The translations under genes and the position numbers were made by a program. This document shows, in pieces, positions 34,351-46,809 of a stretch of 64,000 nt of DNA. How positions within the stretch are numbered: the first letter of the stretch is position 1; each line of letters opens with the position of its first letter. Source of the DNA: Manduca sexta (Eukaryota; Arthropoda; Insecta; Lepidoptera; Sphingidae); contig NC_051140.1 in NCBI RefSeq assembly GCF_014839805.1, positions 9,011,826 to 9,075,825 of the forward strand, given 5' to 3'. The notes below the pieces were generated by a model that was given only the letters and a program-made list of their open reading frames with translations, was not told where the DNA came from and searched no databases.

Positions 34351-37145
34351 TTTGCCGTGAACATACGATTATAAAAACTTAGCCCAACAATAAGTGAGGC
34401 AAAATATTTGTATGTTAAACACGTACCTAACATTAATAAGCACATAAAAATTAACGTATTTTATGGGAACATTCAATACACAGACGCTATAAACTTGTTG
34501 CATATACATGACATAAAATGTCGAAGTTGATTAGCAATCAATATAAACCACTATCAACTTAATAATGGTTGATTAATTTTGCAATTTGTTGCAGTAACTG
34601 GTATTTTCATTGTAAATATTGAATTCGAATAGGTATAATAATTAAAAAAATATTATTCAAAAACATAGTGTTTATTATTGTAATGCTCTATGATACATGC
34701 ATATGTCAATCGCTGACTATTATTTCCTCAGAACAATGACAAGCATAGAAGTAACACTATGACATTTGAGTGTACTCTGTCTTTGACAGCAAGAATTTTA
34801 ATTGTGTTGCGATCCCTTCTGACATCTTATCGATATCGATAGATGCTTTGTCTATCGGCTATGGTAAATTCACAGACCTGCTAAAATAAACACTTTTCGG
34901 TCAGTCAACTACAAACCGTTGCAAAATGCTATTTTAGATAAAGGTTAAAAAAAGATATCAAAACCCTAATTTGGTATTCAAGTACCAAACGAGGTCTGGG
35001 TATATAAAAGCACTCGTTAAGAAGCTGTTAAATTACAATAAACTATAGAACTACCGGCTTTCTTCGAACAAAATTTTATCCAATTTTCATTTGCTATTTA
35101 CAGCAGTTTTCATGCCTTCCGAAACGTCATTCACACAAAAATGGTTTAGCATTTAGATTATTAAATTAAGAAAATGTTACAAATTTCGGAAGGAATGGAA
35201 ACCGCTGTAAGTAACAAACAAGAAATCGGCCGGAATTTCGTCTAGGAGAAAGCCAGTACGCCTTCTGTTCTTTTCTGACTTTATTAGGGATTAAAAGATA
35301 CCCAAGAGGTGTGATTTGACAGAAGCTACTAAAATGGGATAGTAAAATTAAAACACAGCGGTATTATTCATGTCACATATGTTTGACAACTTATTTCAAT
35401 GTTAATTAATAAAACTTTGTCGAAATGCTTAGAGCGAACACGGTGCTGTTTTTTCCAATGCCAATTGGGATGAGCTATGGCAACAATCCATTTTTGCCTC
35501 ATAGCATCATCTATGGGGAATCTGCAATGAAACACATTGTATGAAACACACTATGAAAATCAGATAGTTTCCTCGACCCCAGTCTTCGCGCACGGTTTCC
35601 ATGTGGCTTTTACCATTACACCTCCGTATATTGAAAGTAAAAGGCAATTTATGCAAAATAGTAAACTACAATATACTAACATCCATGTTATCGACAGAAT
35701 ATGCAGCACAACACTATTGAAAAAGACTACGTAAATTGGTAAAAATGAAAAATACATAATAATGACTGGATCGAATGGCCAACAGCAGATTATAATATGA
35801 CTACAGCATAATAAAGTATAATTAATAACACTTTTTGCACTTATGTACAGGGTTTAAGCAAATATATTAGGTTTTTTGTTTACTCACCGATGGAAGTTGA
35901 TGATTTCAATTTCATTTTCTTTACGAGAAGAATGAGAATTACACCCCACAATAACGCAGGTCATTGCTTGTTCATAGGGCTATATTTTACTTAAACAGCA
36001 CTGTGTATTTATTAAAATTAACAACAAAAATATTACAGAACATGTAGCCACTTTTGAAAAGCACGCGCTGAAGTATAACGTAACTAAATTGTGTGGGCAC
36101 GTTTGTGACATTGTTTTGAGATTGGCAAGTTGGAACATTTGACATTTTATTTGCTTTTTAATTCGGCATCATAAAGATGACCAAAGGTAACCATTTGATT
36201 ATTTTAAAGTGTACGCTTTCCGACCTTAGCAACATAATATTTGTCTCGTTCTTTTCAACGGTTTTGGCCTGTTTGTAAAAATAGGATAAGTATATGAGGG
36301 TACTTTAGATTCCTTCTATGCTTGTTCTTGTTCTGAGATTATTTCACACAACTGACAGTTATATAAAATTAGTTTTCTTAAATTTACAAAGGTTCCGCTC
36401 AACTTCCTTAATTTTTTTTTCATAAGAATGTTTTGACGATTTACACAACAAAAAAATAATTAGCGAAATAGTTTCAACAGATGAGGCGTGATCCGATAAC
36501 CAAGGGAAATAGAGATTCATTTATATGAAAACGAAACGTTAACAACTTATTGACATATTTTCGGGTTGCGACTACTTGACAGCGCCTTAATTCGACACAG
36601 AACTAAACATGAAATATATAAAGCAAGACTTATAGATTCGCAGTATCCATGAAAGCTATTGTTGCAGACAATATTGCGCAACATGAATATTGATTGGCAC
36701 AATACACAATCCAGGAGTACAAACAAGATAATCGGCTCATGCCGAAGTCAACAACAGTGTAGTGTCCTTCTGGATGCTATAAAGCAGTTGTCAAGTTCTT
36801 GTGTAAATGCTCTCAAAATGTAAATTTGAGCATGGACCAACATAAAATAAATAGTGATACTACTAGAGGGATTGTTGAGAAATAAAATGTTTTAGTTTGA
36901 TATTGTAAAATACTACGTTTTTTTGGGTTTTGTAACGGAATGGAGAATTAATACTTTACTACTAACTTTCATAATATCTGTCTGTATGTTAGTCATTTAT
37001 TCAGATACCATTACAGTTCAAGACAACATTAAGTTTTAATATATAAAAAAACCTTCGATGAGAGGGGAGAAAACCGAAATAAGTTGCCTTTTTACCTTAT
37101 GTATTGCTATTTTCCCTGTTTTACTGCAAATATTGTGTTCTGTGA
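34351..37145. other. Intergenic, no supported gene
   Basis: AT-rich; no exon pair with matching phases, no strong repeat structure seen. Confidence 0.45.
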
Positions 37146-37149
37146 ATCT

Positions 37150-37355
37150 ACATCTATACTAATATGTAAAAGTGAAGAGTTTATTTGTGCACTTGAACGT
37201 GTTAATCTCAGGAACTACTAAACCAATTTTGTTTTTTTTCACTAATCTGAAGCTACATTACTCCTGAGTGATATCGGATTCTTTTTTTCCGAGAAATTAT
37301 ATAGCGAAACTTTTATCCCAGAAAAACTTTCACGCGGGAGAAGCTGCGGGCAATC
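37150..37355 (+). mobile_element. Degenerate Helitron-like fragment
   Basis: It starts TCTATACTAATATGTAAAAG, contains GTTAATCTCAGGAACTACTA and ends near CACGCGGGAGAAGCTGCGGG. The final CTAG is lost. Confidence 0.6.
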
Positions 37356-37359
37356 AGAA

Positions 37360-40300
37360 ATATAGCTACAGAGTTTCGTAGATGCGGCGTAGCTACATGG
37401 CTACGCACGTGCGTAGCAGTTACAAAACAATGCCAAGTTCAGCGTTCACCGTCCACACTCCACATTCAGTTTAGTGACTTTAGTTTTTAAGTCATCGCGT
37501 TCTTTTAAATACGTTATTTCCATAAAATCTAGAAGAATAAGGGTCTGTTTCATAAATTTAAAGTAAATTTTATTTTTATGGTTATTGTATTAAAGAGCTA
37601 GCGTAGATAATACTCGTTTTATTACTATTCATTTAGGAGCATAGATGGCTTATGCATTTGGTCCGCTACTACATTTATGTGAAGATTACCATTTACTGAG
37701 AAATAGTGAAACAGACCCATTATAGTATCCCTTAATTTGTAAATAATTATGAATTAAATTGATTGTAACATTTATGCAAGTTTTCGATGTTTATATTACA
37801 GCATATGTGTAAAAAGCATTTTTAATCACGCCTTGAATCTATTGTATATTTTTCTATCGACTAGCTCTATTCTTCGCTTCTATCTTTGCCAAGTTTGAAG
37901 ATCATTTCATAATATCTATTATACCTTTGATGCAATCAATTATACGCTACTTTCGATTGAGCAGAAACCTCGGGCGAAGTTCTTGTAAGACTGGTTAGAT
38001 ATCACGCTAACTCCCTCGTACTTTATATCGCCAATTTGTTCAATCGTGATGAACATGTCCAGCCATTTGTTAGCGCAATTATCTCGCAATCGAAATTACT
38101 AGTCGTAGGGTAAAGATAAATGTTTCGATGGAAATACAGTCTCTATCGCACAGTAGAGCATACGTCTATTAATCGCTTTATGTTATATTTAGAAATATCC
38201 GTGCAGAATCATTATTAATTGGCAATTTCGTGTTATATGTTTACTATTGATCTGATCTGCAGTTTAACGTATTTAACTCCGACTAATAAATGTTATTTAT
38301 AATTACTGACAACTAAACAAGCTTTTGTCACATTCGTCTTTATGTGAATGATTTGAGTGTCAAAAATATTTTTTGATTAAAAAGATTAAACATATATATT
38401 TCTAAATCTATAAGAATACTAATATATTGGCGCATTTTGTTCAACAGAAGCAACAAGAGATTGCGAAATGTAGACATAAATAAGTTGTCCCTATATACTT
38501 AAATGTTAACAACAGAATTTGCTGGGACGACTCCGTTAATTCAACAGTTTTATTACATTTGTGTTTTCATATGTTTCTGTTTCTCGCTTAGAAAATGACT
38601 TTGTATGTATATTTATGGATATAACCAATTTATGATCTCGTTTAATCTAAATTGTGAGAATATTTTGCGCCTGATGACCAATTGCCTTATTTTGTAAAAT
38701 AATACTCCATCATTAAACGTTATATAAGGAACCCAATTGTTTGCCATTAGGTAACGATAGTAAGATACTACCATTAAAAACTTTGGTAAATCCCCTAAAC
38801 TATATTATAACAAAATAGCTAGTCTTATTACAGGTAATAATAATTATTACAATACATACAAAAAATTTAACTTTTAAAACTAACGTACATCATCATAATT
38901 TATAAATTCTATAGCCAATAATATCCCTTTGAAATGCAATAATCTCCATGATCCTTTAAAATTTATACCATCATATAAATCATATGAAAGGATGGAGTGG
39001 TATCGGCTGAATACGTAATTCGCTCTCGCTACGTTAGGCGAAAAGCTATTTCCCCATCTCCACGTAGGTATCAGATTAAAATATCCGAGACATCTAAGGT
39101 TACCTCGAACGACTTTCGCGATTTAGACGTCCGGAGATAGCTGGATCTAGCGCTTGAAGACGTCATCATAATGATGGATAATATTCTTCTAAAGTACCAA
39201 CCAGATAAAAAGTGTTAGGCTGGATAGCTCGTCTAGGTTATAGGCTAAAGAGGGTACTAAAAAACAAGCATTATAATAAGCCAATTTAAAATTATTACCT
39301 TATTAAATGTTTGCTGGTTCTAAACTTTAGATTCAAGATAAATATTTAAGAAATAAGAATGCATTTTCTCCAGATAATGGCAACTGCATTTCTTATTCTT
39401 TTTTATACACAATTCGATATTGTCTACGTTGTTTAATCCTTTTGTAAGACGCTTCGTCGTATGTTCACGACTATGTCGCTCCATATATGTGCTTTGTTTG
39501 ATGCCTACTGACTTTCCTTCATAATATTTTTAAACATTAAATTATCTATTTCACGTTAAGTGATTTTGTTAAAAAGTTATTTATTTCGTAATTCCTGGTT
39601 ATATCTTGGGAATACATAATATTTTTGACAGAATTCGATAACGACCCCCACGTTTATTACGAACCACTATGGAAAGCTTTAAAGTCACTTTATGAAAATG
39701 GCACTATAATTCTTCATCGTCCATTAAGAAGTTATAAAGTATATGGGCACTTAGGAATGTAACTTGGAAAGAGCATTAGAACTGATTTAAAAACAAAAAT
39801 ATTTATCATGGCTAAATATCTTTTGACTTCTCTTTAATAAACTATCAATGTATATTTCTTTCTGCTAGTCCGTAAAAATAAACAAAAAGGTCGGGACTAT
39901 CTGAACAATTGTTAATACCTTAGACGAACTTTCTAAAACCTAGTCCCTGTTCATAGTACTTTAGAATTAAAGTACTATGTATATCATAGATTACAATAAT
40001 GTTTTACACATTAAGGAATCTTAGGTATTTAACCCAAAATACCCCTACACTTAAATATAACATGTATTGAAATGATTGGGCTGTTTGAAAGATATTGAAA
40101 AAGTTTGTGTATATTCTTCAGGCTGTCACCACAGGGTCCTCTTCCTTAAATATAAAATTTACGGGGTTCATACAAACTAAAATAATAAATAGCCACGAGT
40201 GGCATAGGGTGATCACATCAATATTTATTGACGTAGGGTTACAGCATGTGCAAGATATTTAGAATTGCTTGCAGGGTTGACTACTTCTTTGAATCTATTC

Positions 40301-40520
40301 AAAAAGCAAATGAACGGCAAAATATCTTCTACATAATATGTATGATCACGCAGTAATTCATAGAAATATTTGATAAATAATATCGCCCAAATTAAATATA
40401 TGTGTAAGACGTAGCTTACAGCTAAATGTTCGCATTTCAGATTGGAGATTTTGCATGCTATTTGTTTCTAACAAAACATATATGTACGACTAGTATTTAT
40501 TATAACACCTTTTTATTACC
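37360..40520. other. Intergenic, no supported gene
   Basis: AT-rich. A slightly GC-richer patch at 39000-39240 shows no frame or repeat that I can name. Confidence 0.45.
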
Positions 40521-40526
40521 ATGTAG

Positions 40527-40694
40527 ATGCCCGCAAGCGCGAAATTCGGCGCAACCACAAAGTTTTACTCCCACCGCACAAATACAGATATCAGCTGCCA
40601 AAATTGCGGTCGTACCTTTTGGGCTGGAATCCGTCTGAAAAGTCACCAGCGTCGGTATATATCGTACCTCGCATCTTCCAAGAACGCTACTTAA
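40527..40694 (+). pseudogene. C-terminal remnant of a non-LTR retrotransposon protein
   Basis: The frame from 40527 to the TAA at 40692 encodes SCQNCGRTFWAGIRLKSHQR, a single C2H2-like finger. Such a lone CxxC...H motif with IRLKSH closes the reverse transcriptase ORF of many insect non-LTR retrotransposons. Nothing upstream in this frame encodes reverse transcriptase, so this is a 5'-truncated copy. An ATGATGATG-like tail follows at about 40720. A host zinc-finger exon is less likely because no splice structure was seen. Confidence 0.6.
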
Positions 40695-41593
40695 TCATCT
40701 CTCGTAGATGTTAATTGCCAATGATGATGACTTGCGAATTAATGATGATCATTATAACAAAGCCAGGACCTAGAAATTTCAGTAAAACTGAATTAAGTTT
40801 TGTTAAACGCCACATTCCCTTCTTCTCTTGCCGATTTATAATACCTAGACATTGTAATTTTCATTCCATTCATTTAATGTTTTTCTAATATTTTCCCGGC
40901 CTACCGTTCAACCCTGCAAAAATCTGGTCTTATCGTAACCCATGATGCAAATATTATTATGTACGGACGTAGCTGGACCGTAACTGCCAACATATGCTGA
41001 ATTGCACCATGAATACGGGTATTTACTGCACGGTTATGAGAATGTATTTTCCCACGACTTACTTGCGACGTAAGCATAGAAGGAACTTCGTCATTCCGTG
41101 AACACAAGAACTTTGTACAGTCGCTACAGATAGTTTCAGTCTAGAGATAATGGTAATGAATTTTTAAAATGCTTTCATTGAAAAATACGTTATCTGCAAG
41201 TACAACAAACATTAATTATGTTTTACGGTATATTTTTTCAGTAGAGGAATTTGTAATATTTGCTTGGTACATAAATATGCTACAAGAAAAATAAAGTAAA
41301 CTTGTACTATAAAGAGAGACGATTAGGTTTTTTGTATGTTTGTAATATGTAATAGATATAGTCAAAATTACTACTTACATGTTTTTAAAAAGTCTTAGAA
41401 CTAATAAGAAGCTCTCCGATAGGAATAAAGTTCATAACACGTTTAGTTATTTATATGAAAATCAACAACCGCTAGGTCAAGATCAAACTATAATATTATA
41501 ATTCTGTACTTCTTTAAAATGATCACATTATAGCTTGTTAAAAATGCTCTGGTTTCGCCTAATTATTATTGAATGGTGTAAATGTTGCTGATT

Positions 41594-41657
41594 CTTTTTA
41601 CCAAAGTTTGTACTTTGGTAAAAAGAGAGGTAAAAGTGGTTGTCCACTTTTACCTCT
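41594..41657. repeat. Two abutting perfect hairpins, each 14-4-14 with TTGT loop
   Basis: Hairpin one: arms 41594-41607 and 41612-41625 (CTTTTTACCAAAGT and its reverse complement), loop TTGT. Hairpin two starts on the next base: arms 41626-41639 and 41644-41657 (AGAGGTAAAAGTGG and its reverse complement), loop TTGT. No mismatches. Confidence 0.9.
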
Positions 41658-41729
41658 GCTAAAAATCCTGCTCTACTGCTTACTGGCTTACCTCTTTTGT
41701 TTCAAGAATTATGACACATCACAGGCTTT

Positions 41730-41984
41730 TATCTACGAAGCGATAGGCAGAGGTGCGTCCAGGACACCTATTTTTCGCCTGTGTGTTACATCTTGTAATG
41801 TGATATAGTGATATCACATTACAAGATGTAACACACAGGCGAAAAATATATTGGGCACAAATCACACACTCCGAGCTGATATTGAGTAGAAAGGCCCAAT
41901 ATCACTGCCCGAGCTAGGATTCGAACGCAGGACCTCAGAGCGATGTTGTACCGCGCACCCCATACAACTACGCCACTTAGGCAG
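41730..41984 (-). mobile_element. SINE (family 2) carrying an internal fold-back
   Basis: On the minus strand it begins ACTGCCTAAGTGGCGTAGTT, has GCGTTCGAATCCTAGCTCGG (B box), then GGCAGTGATATTGGGCCTTT and GTGTGTGATTTGTGCCC. It ends past ACGCACCTCTGCCTATCGCT. The body between these blocks is interrupted by the 38-bp inverted duplication listed separately. Confidence 0.75.
41769..41848. repeat. Perfect 38-bp hairpin with 4-base loop inside a SINE
   Basis: Arms 41769-41806 (starting TATTTTTCGCCTGTGTGTTA) and 41811-41848 are exact reverse complements, loop AGTG. One arm corresponds to normal SINE sequence (ACACACAGGCGAAAAATAGG on the minus strand); the other is its inverted copy. Confidence 0.9.
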
Positions 41985-41989
41985 TCAAA

Positions 41990-44660
41990 TTGATGACTAT
42001 TAAATTATTGCATAATGATATTATTCCAACGGTGCAGTAGAATTAGAATTAAAATCCACATGGATATATTTCGCAACATTGTTGTTCTGATTAAAATAGT
42101 TTCAGTTGATAGACTGAATTCCTCGCATTTCACTATTGCAAATAACAAGATAGTGATAAGTTCAATGACCCGTGGTTGCACCAGATGCAACTCTCTGCCT
42201 GAGATACCTCTACATGTGTATAGTATAGGTAGAAGAGGCTAGCTAGACTGGAATGCGAGCAATACAATTTGTACGATGGTGTTCGCATTTGTACGGAACA
42301 GGAAACGAGATGAAACGGGTGTTTGAACGGACGTTTCGTCGCTACAAGATCGGTGGATATGAACACAACTACATCTGGATATAAGTATTCCTCTAAACTA
42401 TTTTATAGGAAGCTGAAGACTTGCCTTGCCACGAAGAATTATCGAAGTAACAATTATCCAAATTAATCAACATTAATATAATCCAAAAAGTCTTCTAAAC
42501 ATGCGTGAATAAATTTTCAATTTATCCCAGATTTAATCAACATACTTTATACAATTGCCTCCAGCATTAATATAAAACATTATAATGTTTAATCCAGCAC
42601 ATTGCACAATAATTAATTTATGCACCACAAAAACCGCCACCACGTAAACCGCAGGGCATAAGCAATTTGAATAACAAAAATAATGTTAACAAAGCTACAT
42701 AAGTCTCATAAAAATAATATCAAGTAAATTACTTCAGAACACAATTACCCTTTTGTTTTGTATCGCTGCAGGCGTGAGGAACTTGTAATTAGTGAGTACA
42801 TGCTTGCGTTTATACCGTTGAAGATTATGACCGCGATATAATGTTCAACTTTGTATATGAAATGGGAGTTTCTTCAATCAAATAATAATAAATAATTATT
42901 TTGTTCTGTCATAGACATTTATTTTGATGCATAATAAACTAGACAGATATGGTTTGCAATTGAAGTTATATCAAATACATCTTATCTTAATTTCAATGGA
43001 GATAATCATTAGGAATTTAGTGAGTAGATATTTTAACATTGGAGATATTGCATTGCCATGCCTAAGCCTTCTATTAATTTATTTCCTTATTCAGCTTAAC
43101 TAAAAATCCCGAAATCACCGGAATACATGTTATATTTCTAGATGTCAAAATGTCACAGTTTAACACAAAAAAACGGGCCAGTTGGTTGCAATTTGTGTTC
43201 GTCCCGCGCGGCGTGCACTGAGCGGCGCGGCGGACTAGATTTGTAATTTTTTTTGCACTTACGTTGTCATTTCCATTAAAACGCGTCGACCGATATTCGC
43301 TCGTCAGCTATCCGCTAGATAAAAGTGGAACGGTAGAGGATTTGAATATTTGCATATATATGTATTTAAGGGTTTCATAGATGTGACAACCCACATTTCA
43401 TTGAGCGCTTCCCCTTAGCGACAGTAATCTGGGTCACAGCCATAATGGTGACTGATAATCGTAATCATTAGATATTTTATTGTTTTACCTAATGCTACTG
43501 CGTTGTATACGCTATGATTAAACGTAATCGCAACTTTATAATAGAATTTATTGTTAAAAAAAAATTAATTCCTAAGATACAAAAATACAATGCCTTAACT
43601 TTATCGTTAAAAAACCGATAGGGACTATTTTGATATTTTCCCACAAATTAGTGCTGGCGTCAAAAATCCTGCACTTTTCGCGTATAAAGCCAAGTATGCA
43701 TGATGCCTCGCGAGGTGGATTTCCCCCGGGCATCCTGTTACACCTCGTTTAATTTTAGAAGGGAAATAACGCGCTTCCTTATAACTATCAGCTTTTCATA
43801 TCGTAGCTAGCTTTAGTATGTATGAGATTTTTTATCGTTTATTTACCAAAAATGGGATATTGAGCGGTGTATTCTAAAATAGCTGTCTGTTATTATAACG
43901 CGGAAATGTTTAACGGCGGCTTCTCTTAAATGTGGGAGAACGTCTATCGCCAGAAGAAATACATTTTAAAAATACATAACATCTTTTGCTTGAAACACGT
44001 TGTGCGAGTATCGGCTCGTTCCCGCGACGACGCGGCGCCGACTTGATAATTTCCTCGATGAATATTTTTTTATAATGTAGCTATAAACGTACCGTTTTTG
44101 GCAACCCTAATAACATATTCATAGTACCTGAAAGTTTACTGAATACGGAACCCTTACAACATATAACTATACTCAAAACTACACACGAAATAACTCCAAA
44201 GTTTAATTAGACAAATTCAACGATGCAGTATAATTTTATTGCAGTTTCAGAAGCGGCGAGTTATAAAATTATTTAAATTCCACGTAAAGTCGTCTAGTGA
44301 AAAGGCTCATTACTGCAGCGATGCAGCCAAGATATAACACAGGTACTATGTGACTAAAACAACGTGTCCACTGAGCGGGAACTTACACAGGAGCGTAACA
44401 TGGTTCAAGATCGTCAAGTGTTCGGTGTTTTTGGCTGTGAGGTTCAAAAAACAATAAAATTATTAATTGAGATATCAAATCTCTTTCATATTAATTACAT
44501 TCTGTCACGATTTTTTAATATTTTTTTTGGTTCGAGAACCTTAAATACCGTTTATTTTGAAATTAATAGAGTGATCTAGTCCTCAATATACTCTGATAGG
44601 TAGAAGTAGGAAACTATACAAGTTGTTGTTGCCAGCACCTGAACTACTAAATACTAATCT
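41990..44660. other. Intergenic, no supported gene
   Basis: AT-rich with two short CpG-rich patches (about 43200-43240 and 44010-44045). These could be regulatory or eroded repeats, but no gene structure or motif is evident. Confidence 0.4.
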
Positions 44661-44662
44661 CC

Positions 44663-44883
44663 TTATTCATAAGCTTTATTTATCTAAGGACGGAGCATTC
44701 CTGTGATAACAAGTCTGTTTCTCAGCTTTGTTTATCCGAAAGCCAACTAGATTAAAGTTGTATCTCAATATTAGCCAATCACAAAGGCCCTATGTCTACG
44801 CACTGCGAAGGCTGCCAGGCCGTCGGCACTGAAAAGTAGACACAGCAATGCTCCGTCCTTAAATAAATAACGTTTATGAATAA
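44663..44883. mobile_element. MITE with long terminal inverted repeats, copy 2
   Basis: It begins TTATTCATAAGCTTTATTTA and ends AAATAAATAACGTTTATGAATAA, an imperfect inverted repeat. The interior matches copy 1 at 21464-21718 but lacks that copy's extra internal duplication. It is slightly decayed near the right end, where AAAAGTAGACACAGCAATGC replaces part of the inverted repeat. Confidence 0.83.
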
Positions 44884-45499
44884 GCGGGTAAAGAAATATA
44901 CTTAAAAACATAAATCCCAACGGGTTCTTTTTTTCGGTGTAAACGCGTCCTTATTAGATGCTAAAGTCTCCGCTGTAGATGGCAAAGTAAATGTCGCGCT
45001 GCATTTCATGATTAAGTTTTTAAATTGGAGTCAGTTAAAACATTCCCCCTAGCTAATTGCATAAAAATGTTCGCGTTGCGAATTGTAATTTTTACAAGAA
45101 CGTCTTCTTAATAAATTGGATTGCCGTTAATGGAACAAGGGCACTTAGTGCTTCTGTCTCGAATTGATAATATCACAGTTTAATTGCCGTCTGTATTAAG
45201 GTCTAAAAGCCATTAAGCTATTTGTGGCCTCCTCTTGATAGTAATATAATGAATGGTTCGTAAAACTTTACTGATGTCATAATCTCTGCTCATGATGATT
45301 AAAAATATTATTACTATGGAGATCTGGCATCGTACTATTAACATCAAAAATATTCTCATCAGCGAGGTTTTTAAATGAAATTCATTTTTTTAACGCATTA
45401 CTTATAAATATGGATTTAAAGTAACGTTGTTATAATAATTGACACTATCACAGATACTATAGATACACTAAGTAGCTTTTGTTCTTTCACATTAAATTT

Positions 45500-45800
45500 A
45501 ATCTATGCATATTATAAAACAATGTCCCCTCTTCTGTCTGTCTGTATGTTATTGATTTTCTCAAAATCTACTGAACGAATTTTTATGAAAATTATTATGG
45601 AGATAGTTTAACACCCTGGGAAGGCTAGGAATAATAGGCTTGCAATCCCAGGATAATATACAGCGGGACTTATATCTCGGAAAACGCCTTCACAAAAACT
45701 AATGTTATATTATCCTAGCTTTAGCTAGCGGCTTAGCCTGCGTCAAAGAGTTTTCCTGGATAAAAGCCTTACTATACATTTTCCAGGGATAAAAAGTAGT
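45500..45800. mobile_element. Helitron-like fragments in opposite orientations
   Basis: 45500-45700 (+) has CAATGTCCCCTCTTCTGTCT and TTAACACCCTGGGAAGG, matching the tail of the element at 29881. 45711-45800 (-) ends in a hairpin-like AGGCTAAGCCGCTAGC and AAAGCTAG. Both are incomplete. Confidence 0.5.
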
Positions 45801-46587
45801 CATCGTCGTTTGAAGGCGCTCAAATTATTCCCATGCCAAATTAAACTGTAATCCATTCGGTACTTTTTAAGTTTAGCGCATTCAAGCAGACGCGGCGAAG
45901 AACTTTGTTTTATATGTAAGGATGTAGTTCTATTCTTCTTCTTCTTAATAATGTTTTCCATCACATCACACAACAGTGGTATCCGGTAATTAAATAAAGT
46001 ACTCCCTCGAATGATTAGAAGGATCCCGTGCCATAAACATGTCCCAGCAAGATATATCGCGGTCCGCATCGCGCTAACGATTAATTAATACGTGACGTGA
46101 GGTGAAATATGAAGACACGACATTGATTGGTAGGATAAGGGGATACCCTTACCGCGATAGCGGTTGTTTATGGTTGTCTGGCTATACGAAAATGAGCTAT
46201 ATTAGATTATTAGATTTCATATAACAGTAGCAACAATAGGAGCAATGTTGAATTTTGTTATTAAACGACAATTTTAAGAAACAAATTCTATTCTATTTAA
46301 ATCAGTACGGTGACCCCAAAAGTTATCAAGTAATTCATATATGATAATATAAATATGTAGGCGTGTATTTCGAAATTAAAGAACAAATTGCAAATTAAGA
46401 CAAACAACCATTATCCTAATGATTGCCTAACGAGACAATCAGAGAACTTCTCCGAAACGTGTTTTTGTTGATTGCCAAAACACTTACAAAGATATGCCAA
46501 AGTTTCAGACTGCGTGGCTAACTTATCTCGCGGTTCTTGTCAAATTTATGCGCGCATTCAATTCCAAAGGCTAAATAAAACCATGCT

Positions 46588-46806
46588 ACATTCATTAAAA
46601 TATTCGATTTAGAACCTTATTTGCCTAATCATAAGAGTGTATTAGATGATGTTTTTAACTTTGTAAAAGCTTTTCCAGTTTTATTAGAGAAAGAAGTGCG
46701 TGAACATTTTACGAGGATGATGATTGAGCGAAATCCCGCTGAGATCAAAATTAACGTTCAACGTATCTATGCGCTTGACTTGGCTAAGTTTTATGACGCG
46801 CAGTAA
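46588..46806 (+). pseudogene. Unrecognised coding-like fragment
   Basis: An open frame, closed upstream by a stop at 46576, encodes FIKIFDLEPY, then KSVLDDVFNFVKAFPVLLEK and EVREHFTRMMIERNPAEIKI, ending FYDAQ and TAA. Its residue mix (charged helices, few low-complexity runs) looks more protein-like than the chance frames around it. There is no ATG in frame upstream and no clear acceptor. It could be a lone exon or the remnant of a transposon protein. I do not recognise the family. Confidence 0.25.
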
Positions 46807-46809
46807 AAT

